A DNA stretch of 64,000 bases. It comes from Bolinopsis microptera (Eukaryota > Ctenophora > Tentaculata > Lobata > Bolinopsidae). Below, piece by piece: positions 10,265 through 22,745 of this stretch. The notes below the pieces were generated by a model that saw only the letters and a list, made by a program, of their open reading frames with translations, ran no database searches and was not told where the DNA came from. The DNA is taken from assembly GCF_026151205.1 (NCBI RefSeq), contig NC_087072.1, positions 7,922,084 to 7,986,083 of the forward strand. Direction: 5' to 3'. The position numbers and the translations under genes were made by a program. Positions within the stretch are counted from its first letter, which is position 1, and each line of letters opens with the position of its first letter.

Positions 10265-13200
10265 CTAAGTGTGGCACCACAGACTGGCCATGCTCGGCCG
10301 TCTAGATTTATCTTTAGATGAGGACCTGTTGAGCGAGGAAGTCGAATTGTTGACGGTCACACCGCTGGACAATTGCAGTTCGTCAAAGGCTTTCTGGGCG
10401 TCTTTCAGTTCGGTTCGTTTTGCTTCGATCTCCTTCTTCATTTTCTCCAAGTGCTTGAGAGCTTGGTCGTGTTTTACCTTCAGCTGAAAAACTCGTATGT
10501 TAAATTCCTAGTTACTGTCCAAAGTATTGGTTTGTAAATGGGTGACCAATTATTTTTGGTATAATATCATGGCCAGGTATTAACGAGTGTTTCAACTGTA
10601 AAATTAGATTAGTATTACGATTGACGATAAGAGACCCAACCGGATACAGTAATTCAAAAAAACCTCGTTATCCTGATAATTTGATTCATGATTCTGTCCA
10701 GTTTTATCGTAATATGGCTCCATAATCAGACCATTTTACATTTCCATTTCAAACCTCAAATCTCACAACTCTTTTTTTATACCCACCTCACTAATAATAA
10801 TGTAATGAGTGAATGAAATGAAGGTTTCTATAAATTTCAGGTCCATCCCACTTCGATTCTCCTATTCCATTGTGGCTTCCTGACACCAAGTCTGGCTAGT
10901 ACTAAGATGCGACCATAGGGGTGGTATTGGCGAAGTGACCTCCGAAAGCGAAAATACGATAATTCTCGGTAGAATTTAGGCTAACTCAATCAGCGCCTCC
11001 CCATCAGGCATCACGGAAATAATAAACCCATTTTTTAAACATTTAAGATAAGAATCAGCAGATGAGCAGATGCCAACCAATCAGTAATTCTCCGACTTGA
11101 TTGAAAACGCGTGAGGATATTGCTATAAAGCCACCTGACCGGTAACAATTTTCACTCTTTCTTTTGCAATCATGAAGAACTTTTCCTTCGTTTTGACTAT
11201 CCTGCTCCTCTTGGGAGTCCTGGAAAATGCATCTGCTCTAGACTGGATGAATGGACCTATCAGGGATATCTACTATCTGGGAGTCTCGTCGGACAACAGA
11301 ATGGTAATCGCATACCGTGGAATGGGGTCTGTCTACATCAAGGAGCGCAGAGGCCTGAGAGAGTACCGTGACTCAAACTGGATGAGGAAGAACGCAAAGT
11401 ATGGTAACTATCAGTGCCACTACGCCGAGTTTCCCGTTATAAGCTTCCCGATGACTATTTCGATTGTCGGTAACACACTTCCTCACTCGGGCAGGAGTGG
11501 AACTGTGAGGAAGCCAGCCGTTGAGACCTGGACTCGAGCTCGGATCGCTGCAAATGGAACCCCAATATCTCAGAATATGTGGAGCAACAAGAGTTGGTAT
11601 TGAACTTTGAAGTTAGTTTTATTGACTGAAGATTCGGACTATATTTCAAGTTATGATAGTAAAGATTTAATTATATTTTTGGGATTTTATTGTCTAAACG
11701 TTCATTCTTTCTGACCTGAATTAATTTGTACTGTAATAATTATACTATTATATCCAAATTTTGTGTGACAATTTCTTTTGATTTTATCGAATTCGAAAAC
11801 CGGGCAGGTAACCCTGAACCCAAGCAACAAAAACTGCCATTTATAGAAAAAGTAAAATTAATCAAACGGTAATTTACCTCATTTTTCTGTTCATCCATTT
11901 TGGTCATTTTCTCCTTAACTTTTTCCTCCATCACCTTTTCCATGCCAGCCTTCATGTTCTTCAAACGCTCTTGGTGTTCTTTCTTTTCTATTTCGAACTG
12001 TGCTAGTGGGTTTCTGAAAAATATTAAATCTTCCAATTGTTAATCCGAACTAATGAAGGCGAATTCTTCCTTATCTTGTAAAAACTTGCGTGGCAATATG
12101 CTTTCGTGCAGTTTTTTATGAAATTATTAACCTCAAATCATATAGGATGTCAAATTTGAAACACGATGAAAACACAAATTGTGCCCACATTCCCATGTAT
12201 TTTATAATATTAACTCCTTTATTATATTACCTGTTGGAAGAAGCAAGTTTGCTATCCAAAGACACTGACGTTACTGCTGCCAACTTATTACACCTAAAGT
12301 TCTCATACAATACATTATTCGTTACATCCTTCAAGTCCTGCATATGAGTCCTTATCAACAGATTCCTCAAGAAGATAAAGTCGCAATGATCAGGATTTTC
12401 CACCTCGGCGATACCCCATGGATACATCCGTCCTCTCAATTTTTTTCCGTTGATATCGAGCATCGTGTTGCTGCCCACCACGGCGAACGGTAGCTGAGCC
12501 TGTGGCAAAGTGGGGTTAATTTCTGAGGCTTCACTTCGAATTACAGATTCTTTGGAATGAGGACATATTTGTTATATATTCTAAGGTTTGAGTCATGGGT
12601 TGTGTCAAAAAAGTTTTCGGAAGTGATTATGCCCGGCTACCCAAATGATAGTTAAATAAAAGTGAAATAAAAACAGAATTATTTTTACCTGCAGATCCTG
12701 AGCCTCCTCTTCCTCATCAAATTCGTCGATAGGGAACTGGTAGATCTTTATATCGTGGAACTCTATTTCTTTCATTACGTTAGCTTTGAATTCCACGCAT
12801 TCCTCAGGAGTGAGGGTGTCTGCTTTGCCGATTACTGGTACGATGTTTACCTTCTCGTGAAGCTGTTTCATGAACTCGATGTCCAGCGGCTTCAATCTGA
12901 GGTGTAATGATTGAAGAAGTGAGCTAATATGCTACAGAATTAACCAGAGTGGCTGCGGTCTTTCTAGAAACGAAAGAATGCAGTGATTCATAGTTTTAGC
13001 TCCTTTAGGCTGGAATAATACCTTTGAACAAAATCGTGTATGACGCAATGCTAGATTGATAAATTATATCATAAATATATAAATTGCGCGTGATGACAAG
13101 ACGTGCGCGAAAACAATCTTTCCCCACAAATATTTGATTCGGCAATCGCGCGCGCTGCTAAAAATACACGATTCCCTTCTTCTTAGACTCGATTTGCTTT

Positions 13201-16200
13201 CCCTTCTATTCATTTCCGTGCATGTCGTGACGACAGAGTACAAAAGTTCCGGTCTTATGTTACCAACTTTACGTAGATAGATAGGTTGGCGTCGTCAAGC
13301 CATCACGTGACTGACTTCAGACACAAGTAAACATGGCAAATCCTTCGTTAAGCAGATAAGTGCTTGCATCACCGTGTAAAGAAGCCAAACCTTGTTTAAC
13401 ATGTTTAGGCACGGGAACAGTTTAGCAGCTGTTCACAATTAATGCGGAATAGACGTTAACGTTGGAATGTTTGTTAAAAGTATTCGAATGCTGTTAAGTT
13501 ATATACGTTATGCAGTATTTTTCGCCGACCATTCCTATTGAACGTCCTACTCAGCCGGTAAACTTTAGACGAAACCCGACTCTTAGACTGAAGAAAAGAT
13601 ATTCCTCTTGCAATAATTGGTGTTAATTTTATCCATTTTAGTTTATTTCAGCGGTTATATTTCAGGAGCTGCTTAGGCGGGATTTTATTAGCTCATAATT
13701 ATGTGCTTAGCATGTATGTCGGAGAAAGTAAGGGTGAGATTCTAAGGGTTTCGCATAAAGCGTAGAGCTTCCGCCGAATTCAATGTAAATGTCAACTCTT
13801 AGAAATATACTAAAATAGATTCTCAATCTAGAGCAGAGAGGATACTTACACTGTACAAGTCGACTCTTAGAAGATACCAGAAAACACGAGAATCAATGTA
13901 TTGTAAATCCAGTTAGAGGGTCTGAAATTAATTCTCTTGACGTGCTTTAAACATTGTTTCTGTAATCACCTGCGCCGGGGAAATGTGTGAATGTTGCTCG
14001 CACAGGCCAGCTTCAGTTACAGTCGCCCAGAAAGTTCTATACAGCACACCAGCTACATTATTATGTTCAAGATTGGAGTCTGGGATTCACGCTGTGTCAA
14101 TGAAACCTCAGTTTTTCTTGTCCAATAAAGAAGCTGTCACATGTCAAACGCGCTGGTGCATTATAACGTTATTAGTGTCACAGCAGTAAAGTTCACATTT
14201 CTAGCAAAATGATCACAACTGTACACAAGCTGCCCGATCTTTAAGTTATTATTAAAATAGCAATAAGGATGTCTCGGTGTGTTCAATAACCAGTGTTATT
14301 AGAATATACGCAATCGAACGACCATGCTATTAGTCCAATTAGTGAATTAGTAGCTCTCAACCTATACCCGGAATTAAATATAATATCCCCGCTGATCAGC
14401 TTTAATTTCCTTAATTACAGAGAATAAAATAATAATGTGTACACACACTCTCTCTCCCCACACTTCACAACAATAGTAATTATCTTAACGACAGTGAGAC
14501 ACGGTGATCAGGTCACAACAGGTTATAATCTCCAGCTGCTGTGTAAGGAGTGAGGAGATAATTATTTGTGTCATTATGTGAGAAGGGTGGCTTGTTTAGT
14601 AAAGGTTCACCGTCTAGGTGGAGAGTTACGTGTTTCGCACGGCTGGTAAGGCTTGTGGTGTCGCTATGTATGGCTAAACGGTACAGGTGTATGCCTAATG
14701 GCTCTCTTTAAGAAATCAAATGCTTGTCGGTTGAGATAATCGTTTGGCTTGAAACATGGGCTTTTGAGCTGGAGGTGACGTTTTTAGTAAATCTTTCTCA
14801 CGCTTGCGCGGTGAAATGACATTTTAAAAGATTGTTATGTCAAGATAGCCTATATTTCCGTCAAGAAGGATTGCAATAATGACCATTAAATAAGACAGAC
14901 TATTTATAACAAAAACAGCGCGGAGAAGACAGTACAAAATAATTTGTAAAACAATTTGAAAACTGTAATTTATCACAACAACTAACCCGTGTCCGGGGGA
15001 GATGAAGTAGAGACAGCAGTGAACCCTGTTGTCCACCACGGTAGATCTGTTAACATGCCCCTCTGCGTTCAGGTACTCCTCATATTTACTGTCTATGTAC
15101 TCCAGGATAGGCTTCCAGCTGTGAGATAACGATCATCATATAGACTGACTTATCATGACTAGTCGTAGTAGTCATGATAATGATAATGAGAAAGATGAAT
15201 GGCCCACATCCAGAAAGTTTTAAATTTCCTCGCAGTTCAATGATTCCCCCTAACAATTTTCTTTAAAAAGTTCTTCTAAAAATGTCCTCTTTGGGCACCA
15301 GATTTCCTCCAAAATCAAAAATTTCCTTGCAGATTATCTGCTGATCTTTCTGGATGTGGGATAAATGGTATACAGATGTTAAGGGGAGATTATTGTAATG
15401 TTAAGGGAGATATAATGTGTACAACAGACAGCTCTCTCAAGTCCACTCTTCAATGACTTTTAAAGAATTTTTTGTCTTCTGTTTAAAATTTTAAAAGGTT
15501 GCAGAATGCAAAGTGGGTCTCGCTTTTCAAGGTTTGAAATTCAAATTTACTGTGACCATCACTGCATCACATCACTGTACTACAACAAGATAGAAATGTA
15601 TATTGAAAGCCAAAACATCATGCAAAATCTTGAAATCTTAGATTTCTCCCACAATGACCATAATATAGCTTTTTAAAACCGCATTAACCTGCCATTGCTT
15701 TTTTCACATAAAGCAGCCATCCATAGCCGATTCTGAATCCACAAATAAAAAATAACAGCATACAGAAGACAAAAAATGCATGGTCAGATCGGGTTATTTT
15801 ATCACGCATATCGTCAAGACTGGCATAATAAGATGTCATTTTGGATTTTTGCTAAAGAGCATGGCAACAATCGGCTAGGCATGGTCGCAAGTTTAGATAT
15901 TTTGGTAGTCAGTGTGGTACAGATAAAAAGAACTAAACCCCTGAGGTCAGTTTAAGGTCACAGTTTCGCAAATTATAAGAGTAGCACTTGCTAAACTTTG
16001 CACACTGCCGAGGTTCTGCATCAGCCACTACAATTTGAGTAGCTGTTTAGTCAAGTCAGTTAAGCACATTTAACTACCTGTACATCGCCTGATACTTCTG
16101 AGATTTTGCACAGACCTTCATAAAGGAGCCAAAAGAGTTTAAATCATGGGCTTAACCCAGGGGGTCACGCCCATTTTTATTCTTCAGCTTTTGAAGGTCA

Positions 16201-19200
16201 TAAAAACTTATGAACGGGCTTTAACAAAACAAAATCTCCCTATGTTTACACAAGTTGTTAAGAAAAAAATATTGCCTGAAATCTTTATTTTTCGAGAAAA
16301 TCACCAAAAAAGTTTTGGGCGTGGCGCCGTGCTCGATTTTGCCAAATTTTGATAGAGTATGATGATAGAGTCTTCCAGAGAGGTGCAAAATAACCGAAAC
16401 TGACATTGTTACATATAAGGAATCTAGAAACAGGTGCCTAAAAATGCTTACTTTTTAAGTTACTGTTGAAAAACTAAGTTTAGGTCCCAAGAAGATCATG
16501 CAAAAAAACGGACCTCAGTTAAATTGGGCTAGGAAGTAGGTCCGAGAAAAACGTTTATTTACACCTTAAGAAGGACAACATGTACCCTACAAAATGCTTA
16601 TCATCTTTCGAGTATTCGGCAAAAAGAACGGAAGGTCTGTGCAAAGTTTCAGAAGTATCAGGCGGTGTGCAGGTAGATGTGCATAAACGACTAGACTAAA
16701 TTGTGCCACTCCACAGTTCAATCCACGTACCGAGGCTTCTTTTTCCTGAGGCCACAGTAATTACCAAAAATTTTCCGTACACCACTGCGGTAAGAGGGCT
16801 TGTGTAGATTTTGCGGTCTGTGAAAGCTAAGTACTCTCTCCGCTCTTATCTCGGCCAATATATGTAGTGTTTGTTTTTATTTTTATTGTCAAACAGTCTT
16901 CCACCAATTAAAATGTAACAATAGTGCCACAAAAGAATTGCAACAAAATAGCTGCAATGATTGTGTGCTGGAATTTGATTGCAGCGGTTGCAATTGTGCC
17001 GCACAATAAAACAATTTGTAAAATGCTCTTCATTTCTATGAATTAAGATGTGGACTAATATTTATGAGGCACACTGCATAATTCCGAACAAAAATGCAAA
17101 TATTCGAGGAATCTACGAACCATTTAGTGTTATTGATAGCATCACCGAAGCCAGGGGTATCAACCAGCGTTAACTTCAGACTGACGCCTCCTTCGACAAG
17201 ATATACTGTCGAGTTCTGCACCTGTAACGTGGGGTTATTTCAGAAGAGAAACCTGATTTTCGGGTACACAAAACAAAAGTCTTGATCTTCGTCTTAATCC
17301 AATCAAAACAATAAAATGTCGGTGTAAATTCCATGTAAGCTATAAGCGTATCACCGAGGTATTCGAGCGTCGAAATTCAGTCCATGAATTGCATAAAATA
17401 TTGCTAATCTAATATACTGTAATATAGATTATACAGGGGCGCCCACTGAAATATCTAGTTACTACCTAGAGAACTGTGTTGAAATAGCAGGTAATAACAA
17501 TAGCAGGTAATACTGTATTATCTATGTAATTTACTATTCAGGTCGCTGATTTCACGACTCCAGATGATCTGTCGTACTGGTTATTAGCTAAACCTAGTTA
17601 TCGGGGGAGGGAGGGAGGGAGGCGATGATTTATGCACTAAGTCATGCTGCCACTGTTATGTAGTAACTAGCATTACTGTTATCTGTACAGTAAATACCGG
17701 TCTGTTAGTCTGACTAATACATTCGCTGCCTTGTACAGAGCTTTGTAGAGGTTTTATAAAACAAACCCCCGGTTTTATTCATAGCCCTTTAAAGTTTAAA
17801 ACAGTACAAATGTGTTGATGTGTAGTGTAGAGGATTATAATATCGTACTCTTACAATATCATTAACATCGGGCCGTGAACCCCCTAAACTTCACATAGTT
17901 TACACACTGCAGAGATATTATCCGTGAACCCCCTAAACTTCACATAGTTTACACACTGCAGAGATATTATCCGTGAACCCCCTAAACTTCACATAGTTTA
18001 CACACTGCAGAGATATTATCCGTTAACATAAAGGAGCGTGCTGTCGGGTTTCTTCGGGGCTCGCGCCTGACACCACAAGTATCTCAAATATGCAGTACCA
18101 CATTAACAAAATATTCGCAATTCCAGCCGGCTGTATTATAATTCCCCCCTCTACAGCTATCTTGTATATTAATGAGTGTAGCATAATAATAATAAAATAT
18201 GCAGGTAACTCCAGGATGTTAAACTAAACGTCAGATTTTTCTCTCCCTCTCCCGAATAATTTATAAATTTCTCATAACTAAGTTTAAGCTGGTACAGAGC
18301 TAAACTAAACTATGTTTGTAAACATTCACGTCACTGACCAGGTTTAATGTCGCGCTCCAACACTGACCCTGTCAGTCAGCACTGACACATACTGACAGAC
18401 CCCCGCTCACTCCCACTGTGACTTACACACTCTCTCTAAGTCAGACTTTACACTAGAGCTTCCCCGGGCCGTGAGTTGAGGTCATCTGGTGTGTGGACAG
18501 CGGAACTGGACTCCCTGTTTAATAATCTGACGTACAATAACCCCCACCCAGACTACACTCTCCAGCTTCGCGATACAGCAGGGCAACTTGCAATTAGGTG
18601 TGTATTGTAGAAACGGGTGTTGAAAGTCGCGTAACCCTTGACGGCCATTAGATCAGCGGCTAAGAACTTTTAATATTATATTTAGAGGATTTCTATTCGT
18701 CCACAGCTCTCTTCCCGCGTGCACTATAAATAAAATACGCCACACGCCCAACACGGCTGAAATGCTGTAATTTTTCGCCTCAAATCCGTATATTTTTCTA
18801 AATTCTCAACTTCAATACAAATCAGGTGATTGTGTTGTAAGGCGCCTTGTCAAGACTAATTGTTGAGTGTAACAAAGGTTTCGAGTTACACACGACGCAC
18901 TCTTTCCACGCACAATCTCGCACACGCTGTACCAATTGACGGGAGCTGAGTTACACGCCACATTTCAACACACACTCTCTCAGGAACACATACAATATCC
19001 CTCCCTCCGTGTAGTAGCTCTCTTTATGTGTACATATTCTTATATACTGTGCATTATTTAGCTGTCACGTTCTGTTGGGAATATAATGTGAGAGGGGTTG
19101 AGAATGGATTGCGCACTCCCTAATCGGTGTAATGACCCATACTCAATACCTCCCCAAATGGGAGATTACGTAAGAATGTGTCACACTATTCCGGACAATT

Positions 19201-22075
19201 TCACCTGTTTATAACAAATACAAATGCTCTTTATACGACAGATTACAGTACAGTGGTAGTAATAGTAATAGTAGTAATACGTGTGCTCCACGTATTTCCT
19301 GTCTCTGTTAGAACAGCAGGTCGCTAATTTGAGAACTCGTTCGCTTCCTTGAATTGCGAGAACGGCTAGAACCTAGACACTAATTTGTCGTGGTGACGTA
19401 ATCTAATAAAGCTCTCACGAATGGAGGAGAGAAGTTAGAAATGTAAGATGATTTAATCAGCACGTTTGAGTCGAGCTTTCAGAAATTGGCTTATTCTCAA
19501 GCTGAGGTGGCGGTACAAAGTAAGGGCTAGGAATCTGACGCCAGAGAAAGTTTGGGTAATGTAAGGCTTTGTTGCCTCTTGAAGGGAATTCTGGAACGTA
19601 AATATATATGATTATATAACAAATGTAAATCGTACAAGTGAAAATACTTTATAAGGACATGTTGTGGCGAATAAATTGAAACATTTAAAACAGCGATGGA
19701 ATCCCGTGTCAGCAATGGTAGACATATTTGCACGTGTGAGAGACGGTACGTGTTATTTTATGTTAATCTTAAAACACATACCTTAACAGTTTTGTTGGGT
19801 GTTCCAGCGACTGGATACTTCTCATCCTCGTAGATACTTGAGAGAAAGAGGGAGTTGATAAGTGTGCTTTTACCCAAACCAGTAGCTCCTGGGGGTATAG
19901 TTCATTAGTCAGTTTATATTTAGTAAATACATTTTTCAGGTAAATCATTTGAGAATATAAGCTAGCAATTGTTTTTCTTCTTCATTCTTCTATTAGTTTA
20001 TGACTGATTGATAAGTTGGGATAAATTGACTGTAAATCGCAAAATACACCATATATTTAGCAGAGTTATAGCCTTTCACTGATAACATTTCTGAGCAATA
20101 AGCTCTTTAACTTATAATAAAAAATGTCCAACAAAAAGGGAGGAAATGGTTATTGTAAGTTAGAACAACTGAAACTAAATAAGAAGGCGACGATATAGCT
20201 GTCTATTGACTCGAGAATTTCTTTTGACAGACACGATAACTAAGTTGTGATCAGACTAACGAAATATCAGTAAAATAGTCTGAAGTATTGGGCATCTTAT
20301 CGTTTAGAAGTAGTTATTTGTACATGAGACGCGATTCACAAATTCTTACTGAGGAATTTCTCGAATAATCCTAGGAAATACATTGTCCTGGGATGAATTC
20401 TGACATTTCGGTGTCTGGTTCATAGACAGGTTAATGTTTTGAATAACTATCCTGTGGCACTAAGTCAAGGGAGATACCGATGGCGCCACGATAAGGTGCT
20501 TAAACAAATAGCAGACCAGGTTAAATTCCATTGTGAGCGGAGAGTCAACAAGAGGAAGAGTTCTTGTGTCACTCGGAAAGCCATTGAGTTTGTCCCAGCA
20601 GGAGGGAGGTTTAAGGAGGTGAAGAGGTCGAAAGTCAGTGGGTTTGGGATTCTGAGTGGGGCCACTGATTGGATAGTATTAGCAGACCTGGATGAGCAGC
20701 TGAAATTCCCGTCGGATATAGCAACGACCAGATTAAGACCAGATTTGGTTCTTTTCTCGAAAGCTTCCAAGAGAGTAATCTGGTGGGAGCTTACAGTACC
20801 GTCGGAAGAGAGAATAGCTGCATCCCATGAGCTGAAGCTTGATCGGTATAACAGTCTACAAGCGGAAATACAAGCTAATGGGTGGTCATGTTTCAGCTTT
20901 GCTGTTGAGGTTGGTGCTAGAGGTGTGGTCGCAGCAAGTTTGGAGTGTGCATCAAGGAAGATTGGTCTGACTGGGAGAGCCCTCAAGAAGTTGGTCAGAG
21001 ATTGTGGGAAGGATGCAGCCCATTGTTCAAGATGGATTTATCTGCTGTCTAGGAAAAGAGAGTGGGAGATGAGAGCTGTTTGAGCTTTATGACTTCACCT
21101 AACAGCCAGAGGTGCCATAAGCTAACTCGTCGTAAATCGCGAGCTCTAGCAGGTATCCTCGGGTGATTGTCAGATCAGATGGTGGTCCAAGAGAGACTGC
21201 TGGGGCACCTGACAGAAAACCGTATCGCAATGAAAGCCCCGAAACGGTGTCAGGTTTGTGACTGAAGATTCTGATCAAGCTCAGGGTTGAGTCTACACAG
21301 TGTCGCCACTTGCCGATGCCATTTGATGCGAGAAGACACTGATGTAAGTGGGAAGTTATGTCTAAGAAACAGCGTGTGGTTCGGGTGCCGGTTGAACGCA
21401 TGTAAAAGGGAGGGTATATCCGTATTTCGCTGCTAGTGATGCAGTCCTTGGCCCGGTAGCTAAGGCTTCCCCGTTTCTCGCTCATTTGTGCTCCGATGGG
21501 CTTGTGACCTCTGCGGGGGTCAAGTGCAGGATGAGGGACATGGCCGACCAGGAGAAGGTTGTTTTTGGGAGATAGAGTAGGGTTGGTTTGGTGTTGTGCC
21601 TTCGCAGTTTAACTGTATCTTTACCCTCGGCCCCAAAGATATAATATGATCAAAGCTGAATGACAGTCATGGCATATTTCTAATTTTTAGCATAACTCAT
21701 GGCATTAAGAATGAGCTATGCTGGTAAACTTTTATACGTTCATATAATGCATCATTTATATAGGAGGTCATATTACTTCCCATACAATACTAACATAGAA
21801 TAATTGTATTCCTCAGAAGCACAATAGAGTAGGCCGCACACAACATATAGTACACTAATTTATCATTACATCAATTATGGTATAAGCAATAAGCATTAAC
21901 TTATAATTATTTAATATAATAGTAATTACGTACCTACTACCATGAGAGTGAACTCAAATCCTCGTTTGACAGATTTCCTGAAAACCTGATTTGGGAGGTT
22001 GGCAAACCCAACATATCCATTCAACTCTTTGTCAACACACGTGACTGCTGGGGGCGTCTCTGTACGCAGGACCAT
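10265..22075 (-). CDS. SEPTIN7: Septin, SEPTIN7 orthologue, eight coding exons
   Basis: A filament-forming GTP-binding cytoskeletal protein. Exons in transcript order: 21934-22075, 19782-19888, 17121-17221, 14987-15118, 12689-12896, 12231-12499, 11878-12013, 10265-10483. All phases join and give 437 residues, the usual SEPT7 length. The polybasic [19 protein letters not shown] precedes the P-loop GATGLGKS (48-55; most septins have GESGLGKS). The G3 motif is DTPGFG (104-109); across the exon 3/4 junction the frame gives NTKCWKPI, as in SEPT7. The G4 motif reads GKAD (184-187) instead of AKAD. The septin unique element, with [14 protein letters not shown], ends near 320. A coiled coil (about 321-390) and a Ser-rich tail follow. 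The exon 3 donor ATG|GTTCGT is off-consensus but is required by the homology. The introns carry a nested gene and several mobile fragments. Confidence 0.93.
11124..11130 (+). promoter_or_regulatory. TATA box of the nested secreted-protein gene
   Basis: TATAAAG lies 48 bases upstream of the ATG at 11172, on the plus strand and inside a SEPTIN7 intron. With normal TATA-to-start spacing, transcription would begin near 11155, leaving a very short leader. This supports independent transcription of the nested gene. Confidence 0.6.
11172..11603 (+). CDS. Small secreted protein, intronless, nested in SEPTIN7 intron 7 on the opposite strand
   Basis: 143 residues from a true ATG. Residues 1-22 form a signal peptide (charged MKNF, a hydrophobic run, then ASA at the cleavage site). 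The mature part is basic, with many Trp/Tyr/Arg and a single Cys in the YQCHY stretch, so it has no intramolecular disulphide. It reads like a compact beta-rich secreted protein (repeated short hydrophobic strands such as [15 protein letters not shown]). An N-glycosylation sequon (NKS) lies near the C-terminus. I do not recognise the family. The TATA box just upstream, the clean start and higher GC than the surrounding intron argue for a real gene. There is no perfect AATAAA in the 100 bases after the stop. Alternatively it could be a venom-, mucus- or defence-type product, but that is a guess. Confidence 0.7.
   Translation: MKNFSFVLTILLLLGVLENASALDWMNGPIRDIYYLGVSSDNRMVIAYRGMGSVYIKERRGLREYRDSNWMRKNAKYGNYQCHYAEFPVISFPMTISIVGNTLPHSGRSGTVRKPAVETWTRARIAANGTPISQNMWSNKSWY
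13000..14986. other. SEPTIN7 intron 4, nothing recognised
   Basis: About 2 kb between exons 5 and 4. Short open frames (for example 13983-14189) have no family features. Some GC-rich and Alu-like-sized pieces are present but no terminal repeats that I can pair. Confidence 0.5.
15203..15360. mobile_element. Small inverted-repeat (MITE-like) element in SEPTIN7 intron 3
   Basis: The 15-base ends CCCACATCCAGAAAG (15203-15217) and its exact complement (15346-15360) bound a 158-bp AT-rich segment. I could not find a convincing target-site duplication, so the superfamily is unknown. Confidence 0.55.
16046..16699. mobile_element. Foldback element with about 70-bp degenerate inverted ends
   Basis: The left end 16046-16119 and right end 16631-16699 are inverted copies; both contain CGCCTGATACTTCTGA and a GCACAGACCTTC block, with scattered mismatches. 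The inner part shares a GTGCAAAATAACCG...AACT block with the interior of the foldback element at 49953-51066, so the two may belong to one family. Confidence 0.5.
17873..18019. repeat. Three tandem copies of a 49-bp unit
   Basis: A unit starting CCGTGAACCCCCTAAACTTC repeats three times head to tail without visible mismatch. It lies inside SEPTIN7 intron 2. The identity of the copies points to recent slippage or unequal exchange. There are no spacers, so it is not a CRISPR-like array. Confidence 0.9.
18440..18597 (+). other. Candidate exon of unknown gene (low confidence)
   Basis: An open stretch of 52 codons after a TAA, in a locally GC-richer patch, ending at a possible AG|GTGTGT donor. It reads like a real protein segment, including [12 protein letters not shown], whose DTAGQ resembles the G3 motif of Ras-like GTPases. 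No start, acceptor or neighbouring exon is clear. It lies in a SEPTIN7 intron on the opposite strand. It could be chance or a relic. Confidence 0.2.
20397..21083 (+). pseudogene. 3' fragment of a non-LTR-type retroelement with a PD-(D/E)XK-like domain
   Basis: An open stretch with no ATG near the start, so it is the truncated end of a longer ORF. It carries the motif [11 protein letters not shown], then RPDLVLFS and [10 protein letters not shown]. The spaced Asp and ExT pattern suggests a restriction-endonuclease-like fold, as in uncharacterised C-terminal proteins common in repeat-derived genes of cnidarians and other invertebrates. The reverse transcriptase that would precede it is absent. 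It sits in SEPTIN7 intron 1. The following roughly 500 bases (21084-21620) are GC-richer than the surroundings and are probably its 3' UTR. Confidence 0.6.
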
Positions 22076-22745
22076 TGTTACAATGAACTAGGTAGAGAGG
22101 TTATTCAGTACTGCAGAGCAGGGAGAATGTATTATTATTAATATGCTTGTTTAATGTGTACTGACATTGCTGCTCAGGAGATTAAAATTCCGTGCATACT
22201 AAAACTCAAAACTTGATTAAATATCATAGTACTTATACTTGTCGAGGAAAATGTTCAGTAGATTAAAATTCCATGCATAAAAAAATCAAAACTGTACTTA
22301 ATTTCACAAAACCGGTTGAAGAAATTAAATTATAACAGACATAATACAGAAAACAAACAGTTTTTGAACGTTAAACTTATCTATTAAAATATACACACAA
22401 CAATTAAATATTATAAAATATCTTCTGGCAAACCATACAAAAATAATCAATCTGTCATAATAAAATTACGTCATAACTCTGTAGAAGGTACGAATGTCTC
22501 AACAATTAAATCATTAAAAAATCAAATTTCAGTATTAAAATTAAATTTGCAGTCATGACATCGACTAATAACCAAAATCCAAACATTTAAACATGAATGA
22601 AATTTCCTTAAAAATGCATCTGAAAACTACCGAGTACCTGTTAATCTGTAACTCCCTCACTGCTTTTAACAGCTGACATTATTTACTACAGTCATATGCT
22701 AACCTTTTCCCTAATTGACATGAACGTTAAACTTTTAACAGCTTC
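22076..22745. other. Intergenic stretch between SEPTIN7 and DNase II
   Basis: AT-rich. It must contain the SEPTIN7 5' UTR and promoter region and the DNase II 3' UTR; no other feature is visible. Confidence 0.5.

Noticed and set aside
12605-12688. Septin exon 5 read-through to a longer C-terminus
   Set aside because: A CTGCAG|GTAAAA donor at 12689 and the next exon restore the septin sequence; the extension is intron.
17873-18019. CRISPR-like array
   Set aside because: Units are directly adjacent with no spacers, and this is a eukaryotic genome.
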